A model generated the notes under the pieces. The model was given only the letters and a program-made list of their open reading frames with translations. It searched no databases and had not been told where the DNA came from. A program made the translations under genes and the position numbers. From Ailurus styani (taxonomy: Eukaryota > Chordata > Mammalia > Carnivora > Ailuridae), in assembly GCA_002007465.1 (NCBI GenBank), contig LNAC01000781.1, forward strand, positions 573,383-637,382: a stretch of DNA of 64,000 bases, given 5' to 3'. Shown here piece after piece: positions 57,165 through 64,000 of the stretch; positions within the stretch are counted from its first letter, which is position 1; each line of letters starts with the position of its first letter.

Positions 57165-57355
57165 AAGAGAATTTTTTTATTAAGTTCCATATTCCAGAGT
57201 ACTTGCTAAGAAATCAACAACCCAATCAGACTGGCAATGTTATCATCCCCATTTTATGTGAGAAACTAAAATTCAGAGAGGTAAGCAAGTTGACCAAGAC
57301 CATAGTTAATGTGGTACAGCTGAGATCTAAGCTCTAGCTCTCTGACACCAGAGCC
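57165..57355 (-). mobile_element. MIR SINE, antisense
   Basis: TTATCATCCCCATTTTATGT, GAGAAACTAAAATTCAGAGA, GTACAGCTGAGATCTAAGCT and TCTGACACCAGAGCCC follow the antisense MIR core to head. Confidence 0.72.
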
Positions 57356-57539
57356 CACACACAAACTTTACACTCAATCTAACATGTATGAATATATTTG
57401 AAGTGAGAACTAAACACACTAGAAAAATAAACTTATTTTAACTTATATGTTCCTTGTATATGTATTTGTGTACATCTCACACCACAACACTCAGGTTTAT
57501 AAATTTTCATATTCTATTACTTTTTTAAGTCAAATTTAG

Positions 57540-58252
57540 TCCATTTTGTGCTTCTACCCCCCTGGTTGGCAAAAAATTCAATGTCAGTCCTTTTGGAGTC
57601 TCCTCAATAGCTCCATGGGATCACCTAAAATTTCTAGATTTCTGTGATGACAGAAAGCCAGGGAAAGTACCCAATCCATAATTCTGTGAATATTACCATC
57701 TTTACTATTGCTCTTTGGCTGCATTGTTGCTAATGTAGAATTCTGAAAACTGCCATCTATCTGGTGGGCCCTGAGGCTTCAAACTGACAGAGCTGGCTCT
57801 TTAACTCCTGTCCATTCATCTCAGTCTCAGCCTTGGCAATTTTTTCTACTCTCTTAAGGTTTTAGCATTTACATGTGCAAGATCAGTCTGCATGAAATGT
57901 CCAACATTCCTACCAACAAAGCAAAGCAAATGTCCTTTATGTTACTTTGAAATCTTAGACCACTCTGAAATGTCCTTCTTCATGTCTGTAGTTGAGCAGT
58001 AGCTTTTATAGTCTTGACTGAGGTTCAGGGTACTCTTCAGAATCTTCAGTTCTGTATTAACCCCAGGCTACCCAAAATGGCAGAAAAAGGGGTTGTTCAC
58101 ATACCAAAGTATTGGGTTTTCAAGGGGCCTGTGGAAGCACACATACCAGGGCTTAATAGAAGATAAACAACATTGAGTCTTTCATTGCATATTATTAAGT
58201 CCCCATGTGTCCTCACTGGCAGAGTACTAATTCAGGTTACTAAAATTATCTC
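57540..58252. other. Unassigned, balanced-composition DNA
   Basis: Less AT-rich than neighbours. May be an old repeat or unique DNA. No frame or repeat recognised. Confidence 0.4.
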
Positions 58253-58782
58253 TCATATCTGATTCTCTTCTGGAATGAACCACCACTTCCCCCTCCTTCC
58301 CTTCTCCAACAAACTTTTAAAAGTTGAAAACAGTTGTAGGGAGGAGTTCAATTTCCACCAAGTGGAGCTCACAGCGGACAGTTTATTCAGAGCAGCCTCT
58401 CCCTGTGCCTGGTCATGCTGGGCCTGAGCCACACTTTCTAGATTTATGCGTCCTCTGGTCAAGGCCAAGTCTCCAAAGTGTCTGGCCTTGGAATCAACAT
58501 TGAAACATTTAACCAGCCCTCTGGTTGGCATTTAAAAAGCTGATCATGTTCTAAGCTTGTTTTAAACTACTCAGACATTCAGTCACAGAACTGAACACTT
58601 TTGAGAATCAAATGGCCTCCAACTCTGAGATCTAATCCTATTTTATCATAGTAGTGTTCTATGACCTCAGATAATTTCCATTCCTCTAGCTGTGAATTCT
58701 TTGCATATATCTTCTCAACCAACCCGGAAGTTGTATCCCCTTCAAAAATCTGCATTTTGGGGTTATTTATAATTTTCTTCAT
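58253..58782 (-). other. Two short minus-strand frames, unassigned
   Basis: Adjacent minus-strand frames at 58579-58782 (67 codons) and 58253-58531 (92 codons) both start with ATG. The 92-codon one reads MPTRGLVKCFNVDSKARHF and so on, with no signal peptide, membrane segment or recognised motif. No CpG island, TATA or splice context supports a gene. They might belong to a decayed retroviral internal region or be chance frames. Confidence 0.25.
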
Positions 58783-58799
58783 TGGAAGAATATTGTTCC

Positions 58800-60282
58800 C
58801 TACCTCAAGTCAAAACATTTGAGTCTATGTATAAATGATACTCAAGTTTGGAGATACATGGAAATTTTAGCAGAATATGACAGAGGTCTACAATTCATTT
58901 CATCTATGCTTCAGCAGAAATACAGTTTTCACTGTGATCCACTACACAAATTTATATGTATTTATAGGTATATAAAAATTCAGATAAAATAAAATAATAC
59001 AGACTTACTATGTGTGATGAAACCAAATATTTCCATTTTATTCTATTGAACTTAATGTTTTAAAAATGTTTTTTTTGTGATTCTCTAATTTGATTTCATG
59101 ATTCACTATTGGGTCTCAAAAGGCAATTTGAAAAACACTCCTCTAGGACCTTATGGACATTGGCTGCTGTGTTTTCATCTTTCAGATGGAAATGGGTAAG
59201 TTATTTTTGAAATTCATAGCCTGAGATAGGGGACTTAAATTTCCTCTTCTATCTTCTTTATTTCTTAGTAGTTTCTCAGGAATCACAAAGAAATTCATGG
59301 GAAAAGGCTTATTTCTCTTTTATTGAACATTCTGCCAATTACTATATATCTGGTCACAGTTCCTAACATTAGCTCCCTTCACACTAAATCTTGTATCAGT
59401 TCACTGGTATTCACCAAATCCACAGAACTTTATGAGTGCCCACTATGCATTAATTCTCCAACATGGTATAACCATTATCTCAAAATTAACTATCCCAAAT
59501 TCTAAGTATTACAATTTGTCTTCCTTATAAATATACGTTGCACAAAGCTTTCTAATAATCTCCAATTTATTCCATATATGACTGGTATTAATTTTACCTC
59601 ATAATATTCAAGGCTAAGAAATTTCATAATGACCCATCCTTCTGAATCAAAAATCCTCCAAGGCTCTACATAACTTGCTGGCCATAAATTCAGTTCAGTC
59701 AACATTAGGATACCTTCCCATGAAACATAAAAGAAATCCTTAGTTTATATGATGTCTGAAAAATAGTCCATCATTATTTCCACCTTAGTATTACTCCTCT
59801 AGCTTCACATTGCTGCAACTGAACAGTGATGCTGACTGCCTCTCAGGCAGTGGCTCTCTCTGAGTTTAACCAAACTCAGAGATTCATGTCACCTTAATTC
59901 ACTCCACTGACCTCCACCTGGCAGCACACATCAATCTTCAATCTCATCGTGTGGAATAATATTATGCCATCTGGACAAGGGTTTCTGTAGCATTCAAAAA
60001 TGCCAAAGCCCCTTTGGTAAATCCCAGGTAACTTCATACTCTTGGACTAGCCATATCTTCCACTCCCACTGAAGACTCACTTTTACTGCCTACTTCACTG
60101 GAATAATTCAGCCTAAAAAAATATGTTGTGCATTTCCCTCTTAAACATGTTACTGTGGAAACTTGGATCTTTAAAAACATAACAAGGATTTCTGACTTTT
60201 AGGGAATGAAGTGAATATGGAAAGAAAGATGCTTTATTCTTTCATTGTAAGTATCACAACAACAAAGAAACCTAATTTAGCA
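58800..60282. other. Unassigned DNA, 1.5 kb
   Basis: AT-rich with one GC-richer part (59790-60080) containing two hairpins. No gene or repeat recognised. Confidence 0.5.
59835..59882 (+). other. Two adjacent perfect hairpins
   Basis: ACTGCCT-CTC-AGGCAGT (59835-59851, 7-bp stem) is followed 5 bp later by TCTCTGAGTTT-AACC-AAACTCAGAGA (59857-59882, 11-bp stem, 4-nt loop). Both stems are perfect. Confidence 0.8.
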
Positions 60283-60363
60283 GGTGTGTGTCTCTATGTG
60301 TGTGTGTGTGTGCATGCACACACTTGGGCACACATGCACACATATGTGCGAGAGAGAGAGGGA
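60283..60363 (+). repeat. (TG)n/(CA)n/(GA)n compound microsatellite
   Basis: TG units turn into CA units across GTGTGTGCATGCACACAC (60306-60323), a perfect 18-bp palindrome, and end in (GA)n. Suited to Z-DNA or cruciform formation. Confidence 0.9.
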
Positions 60364-60395
60364 GATGGTGAGAAAGGAGGTTCTTGTTACAAATT

Positions 60396-60582
60396 TTTTT
60401 TTTTAAAGATTTTATTTATCTGACACAGAGAGAGAGATTACAAGTAGGCAGAGAGGCAGGGAGAGGAGGAAGCAGGCTCCCTGCTGAGCAGAGAGCCTGA
60501 TGCGGGCCTCGATCCCAGGACGCTGAGATCATGACCTGAGCCGAAAGCAGAGGCTTTAACCCACTGAGCCACCCAGGCGCCC
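60396..60582 (-). mobile_element. CAN-SINE, young, antisense
   Basis: Complement with a tail reading TTTTAAAGATTTTATTTATC then TGACACAGAG, shorter than usual. Flanks TACAAATT at 60388-60395 and 60583-60590. Confidence 0.95.
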
Positions 60583-60590
60583 TACAAATT

Positions 60591-61739
60591 CATTTTAAGC
60601 ACTTAAGTCCATGTTCTTTTAAATTCTAGAGAAAGTTTAATAAGACAGCATTAAAAAAGGAACATAAACTCTTTAAACACTTCCCCTTGATTTGCTAGAA
60701 CAAATATGAGATTAGAGATTATTTATTACCTTAATTGCTAAAATTGAATGTCCCATTGAATAAATACAAGAATTAAAATAATAAAATATAGCATATAAAT
60801 TAATATTGGGAGAATTATAAAATTATACTTTTTATTACCCCTAGAAAAGAAAGACAGCTTGTATTTTCTGAAGAAGCATAGCATTTGGGATTTAACCAAC
60901 TCTGCATCTGTGAAACTTCAAAAACGGACCTAGTCTAGATTAATTAGGACAACCTTAACCACAGGGCAATCAGTACTCTGTTCTTAACATGGCCAGGATA
61001 ATTACCCACATCCTAGGCAGTCAAAAGAATTAATTAAAAAATATGGGGACAGATAAAAAGAAGGAGTTTCATCCCTTCTTGACTAGAAAGAAATATCACT
61101 TTAATGTCATATATAATAGAGAAGATACCAGATAATGTCAGGAATGATCATTGATTTCCTTCTCAGGCATAGCACAGAAATACAGTTGTTCTAGTTTTAT
61201 TAAATCCATTACTGTTTTTATTACCATGTGTATTATAGTGATGGGAATAACATATAATGATTATGTAGTTTCTCTCATTTTTTTACTGACCAGAAGGGAG
61301 AATAAAATTGACTACTCAGCAAACTAAAAAGATTAAGACTTCTGTTGTTTTCACCATAAAAATTCCAATGATAATTGACTACATCGACATTTTTTCAGTT
61401 GGTCTCTTTTATTTTTCGATGTTAACTTTGCAGTTTTCAAGTTTCTGTTTCTATGTTACAGTGCTTAGTGCTTTCAAATTGTCAGCTCTAAAATTTTTTT
61501 TTTATTTCTAAAATTCTTAAAAACATATTTAATTTACTATGGGTGTCCAAATTTTCATATATGTAGGTGTGTACAAGCACACATATACATGCAGCATGAA
61601 CAAGGAAAGAAGGAAAAGAAAGGAGAAAAGAAGGAAAGATAAAACTTTTCTTAGAGTTAGAATGCAAGTTAAGATGCCCAATTGTTCACATTAGTGCTTT
61701 AATTCACTTCGAGTTTATATTAGTTTTGCTAATAACTTT
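60591..61739. other. Unassigned DNA, 1.1 kb
   Basis: AT-rich, with an (AAGG)-rich purine stretch at 61600-61640. No gene or repeat recognised. Confidence 0.5.
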
Positions 61740-62160
61740 TGCCAAGTTATTTTGCAGTAATAACTTAGCCTAAAATCTTAGTGGCTTACAAAAATAAAGG
61801 TTTATTTCTCATTCTTATTACTTGTCCTTCACAGCTCACTTTGTTTTGCCTCTTACTGTCTTCGTTGTAGGACTGAAGCTGAAAGAAGAGCCCTATTTTG
61901 TTTTCATGGCAAAGGAGGAAGAATAATGTTGGGATCAAGCAAATATTTTTCCAGTTTCCAGTCAATGGTGTTACACATCACTTTTACTCATATTCCACTG
62001 GTCAGAGCTACTCACATAATCAATGGTGCATGAAACAGCAGTACAATCCTCTCTCAGGGAGGGATGTCGCAGGTCACGTGGCAATGGGCAATAATGTACT
62101 CACACACTCTCTGTGTGTGCATGTGGGGGAAAGCAATTAGCTATGACAAAACCTCTACTG
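61740..62160 (-). repeat. Possible MaLR-like LTR, antisense
   Basis: ATCTTAGTGGCTTACAAAAA, AAAGGTTTATTTCTCATTCT, then TTACACATCACTTTTACTCA, TATTCCACTGGTCAGAGCTA and GGTCACGTGGCAATGGGCAA resemble the same LTR-like repeat as 15360-15735. An 80-codon plus frame across it is probably incidental. Confidence 0.45.
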
Positions 62161-62378
62161 GAGAGTCCATGTCAATATTTTCTTCCTTGTAAATTCTTCT
62201 CAATTATATTCTAGAGTGACTTAGAATAGGCCTACCTGGGACTGGTTTTATTTCATTATAAGCATATTGTTCTCTGTTTACTTCTAATTCAATAGAATTA
62301 ACATTAGAAAATGAGAGGAAGATAAGACCAATATCCAAAGGTTGTTAGAGAACTTGTATTTAAAAACCAGACTGCCCA

Positions 62379-62466
62379 GGGCACCTAGGTGGCTCAGTTG
62401 GTTAAGCACCTGACTCTTGATCTCAGGGTTGTGAGTTTAAGCCCTGTGTTGAGCTTGGGGGAAAAA
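62379..62466 (+). mobile_element. Short CAN-SINE without a CT-rich middle
   Basis: GGGCACCTAGGTGGCTCAGT, TTGGTTAAGCACCTGACTCT, GGTTGTGAGTTTAAGCCCTG, then directly a GGGGGAAAAAG end. Same short type as 39697. No TSD found. Confidence 0.85.
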
Positions 62467-63543
62467 GTAATTTTACTAGCACAGAACTTCATTCTAGTCA
62501 GACAGCTAAGTAGAAAGGAAAAGAAAGTATCTACCAATCTACACTTGAGGAATGTGCATATTTCTTAGCTTTTAGGGAATAATCAGAATCAGTGCTTCTT
62601 TTTGCTTCTGGAGTGGTAAGACCTAAATAGAAGATAGGAAGAGAGAGGAATGATATTTCCCCTTACATAAAAAGAGAAGCAGTAAGTATATAAAGATCAG
62701 AGCTGCTGAGGAAGGCTACAGACTTGAAAGTGCTTCCCTGGTTTTCTTCTTTTCCTAAACTTCGGACTTCTTTGAACCATGCCATTTCAGGTTTTGTGCT
62801 TTTTTTCCCCATGGGCTTAAAAGGATTATGGTTTTGGTGGAAAAACTAATTTTATTTTCTCCCTATTCTCTCAACATAAAAGCACAAAGAGAATAATATG
62901 TTAAATCACTTTATAGTATTTAGGCTATAAGTTTGTCAGAAAAAAAATTAAATTAATGGAGGTAATAAAGGTACTCATTTATATATACCATCTGCTTCTT
63001 CAAATTAATATGGGCATTTCGGAAACAGCTTTAAGCATATTTTATAAATAACATATACAGCAATCCTGAATAAAATATATAGTGTTAAATATAGCCTTTC
63101 CATAAAGACAAGCCATAAGCTATTGTTTGAAAATTTAGGGGCCTTTCTAAATATTGACTTATTTTAAAATTAAGAATAAACTGCAATTTAGTAATTTTGG
63201 ACACAATGTAGCTCATAGGGAATCCAGGAAATTATTTATTCATAATAAGTAATTACTGCTCGATATATCAGACACACTATCTGCAACAAAAGTCAAAAAC
63301 TATTATTTTCTTGCATCTGTAATATTTGCTAACATGATAGGTTTTACTTCTAACTTAATTAAAATATTATGCTCCCTTCAACACCATAAATTTTAGAGAT
63401 CTAGTTATATGGTATATCTTTAATGTAGCCCAATTTTATATGTCTTACTTAAAATCAAATATAACATAAAAATAAATATGCATCAATTTTATTCTGCTTT
63501 ACATACATGATATTTCAATATCTTTAACTTTGTAAACTTATTT
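62467..63543. other. Unassigned DNA, 1.1 kb
   Basis: AT-rich. No recognised feature. Confidence 0.5.
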
Positions 63544-63560
63544 TAAACTGTAAAATTGGC

Positions 63561-63776
63561 GGGCGCCTGGGTGGCTCAGTGGGTTAATGCCTCTGCTTTC
63601 GGCTCAGGTCATGATCTCAGGATCCTGGGATCGAGGCCCGCATCGGGCTCCCTGCTCAGCGGGGAGCCTGCTTCCCCCTCTCTCTCTCTGCCTGCCTCTC
63701 TGCCTCCTTGTGATCTCTCTCCCTCTGTGAAATAAATAAATAAAATCTTAAAAAAAATAAATAAATAAAAAAAAAA
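63561..63776 (+). mobile_element. CAN-SINE, very young, 17-bp TSD
   Basis: Near-consensus body with the 'CCTCCTTGTGATC...CTGTGAAAT' variant and a long A/AAAT tail. Perfect flanks TAAACTGTAAAATTGGC at 63544-63560 and 63777-63793. Confidence 0.97.
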
Positions 63777-63793
63777 TAAACTGTAAAATTGGC

Positions 63794-64000
63794 ACTTAAT
63801 GTCAGCATTTTGATTAAAAACTGTATCATATCTTTGAATGAAAAATATAAGACTTGCTGGAAGGCTCTATATTCTTTAATTTAATAGTCATTCATTAACA
63901 CTGATTAAATCTAAATTTTCTAGGTTTCATTTTACTACAAAATAACCTAAAATTTCTTTCAGTGATTTAAAATTTTATAGCTCCCTAATGGTGAGAAAGT
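63794..64000. other. Unassigned end of window
   Basis: AT-rich, no recognised feature. Confidence 0.5.

Noticed and set aside
1..64000. Bacterial or phage features, operons, Shine-Dalgarno sites, toxin systems
   Set aside because: Composition, SINEs, LINEs and LTRs show mammalian nuclear DNA; no such features exist here.

Overview
This window looks like gene-free nuclear DNA from a carnivore, most likely a mustelid (mink, ferret, marten or otter group). The main evidence is 32 recognisable copies of the tRNA-derived carnivore SINE (CAN-SINE). Each has a head reading GGGCGCCTGGGTGGCTCAG or its complement, a CT-rich middle, an AAATAAATAAATAAAATCTT tail and usually a 9-17 bp target-site duplication (TSD). 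The abundant young form carries GTTAAAGCCTCTGCTTTCGG, which I associate with mustelids from memory rather than from a search. The DNA is AT-rich. I see no CpG island, no exon I can recognise, no functional RNA gene and nothing microbial.

Layout. 0-6.4 kb: a decayed L1 with the 3' half of ORF2, an antisense L2, a second L1 3' UTR piece, a young SINE and a carnivore L1 with a 5' inversion. 6.4-16 kb: mostly unassigned AT-rich DNA with an MLT1-type LTR, a 45-bp L1 stub, a possible ERVL-type LTR, a MIR and a SINE inserted in another SINE's tail. 16-24.4 kb: SINEs, MIRs, purine and pyrimidine tracts, old L1 and HAL1-like DNA, a second inverted L1, and an L2 split by a Tigger-like DNA transposon. 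24.4-26.6 kb: low-repeat DNA including a candidate conserved non-coding block. 26.6-34 kb: SINEs, L2 and L1M remnants and LTR-like blocks. 34-38.5 kb: possible retroviral internal sequence, then a fragmented L1M ORF2 ending at a SINE cut by a single N at 38484. 38.5-50.1 kb: dense SINEs, four LTRs, an L2 split by two opposing SINEs, and a MER5-like element holding a 116-bp L1 with an internal inversion. 50.1-64 kb: mainly unassigned AT-rich DNA with scattered SINEs, L2, MIR and L1M pieces, including a SINE inserted antisense into another SINE's tail.

No host genes work together here. What the sequence records is an insertion history: L2 and MIR first, then L1M, HAL1, MaLR/ERVL LTRs, MER5 and Tigger, then carnivore L1, and CAN-SINEs on top. 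No open reading frame gives convincing evidence of a functional protein. The longest ones are remnants of L1 or L2 reverse transcriptase or translations of SINEs. I found no previously undescribed system. The most distinctive signals are three L1s with twin-priming inversions, a very short L1 stub with a clean TSD, fold-back SINE arrangements, a pair of perfect hairpins, two co-existing young SINE 3' variants and a probable assembly break. Repeat family names come from memory of consensus features and need RepeatMasker confirmation.
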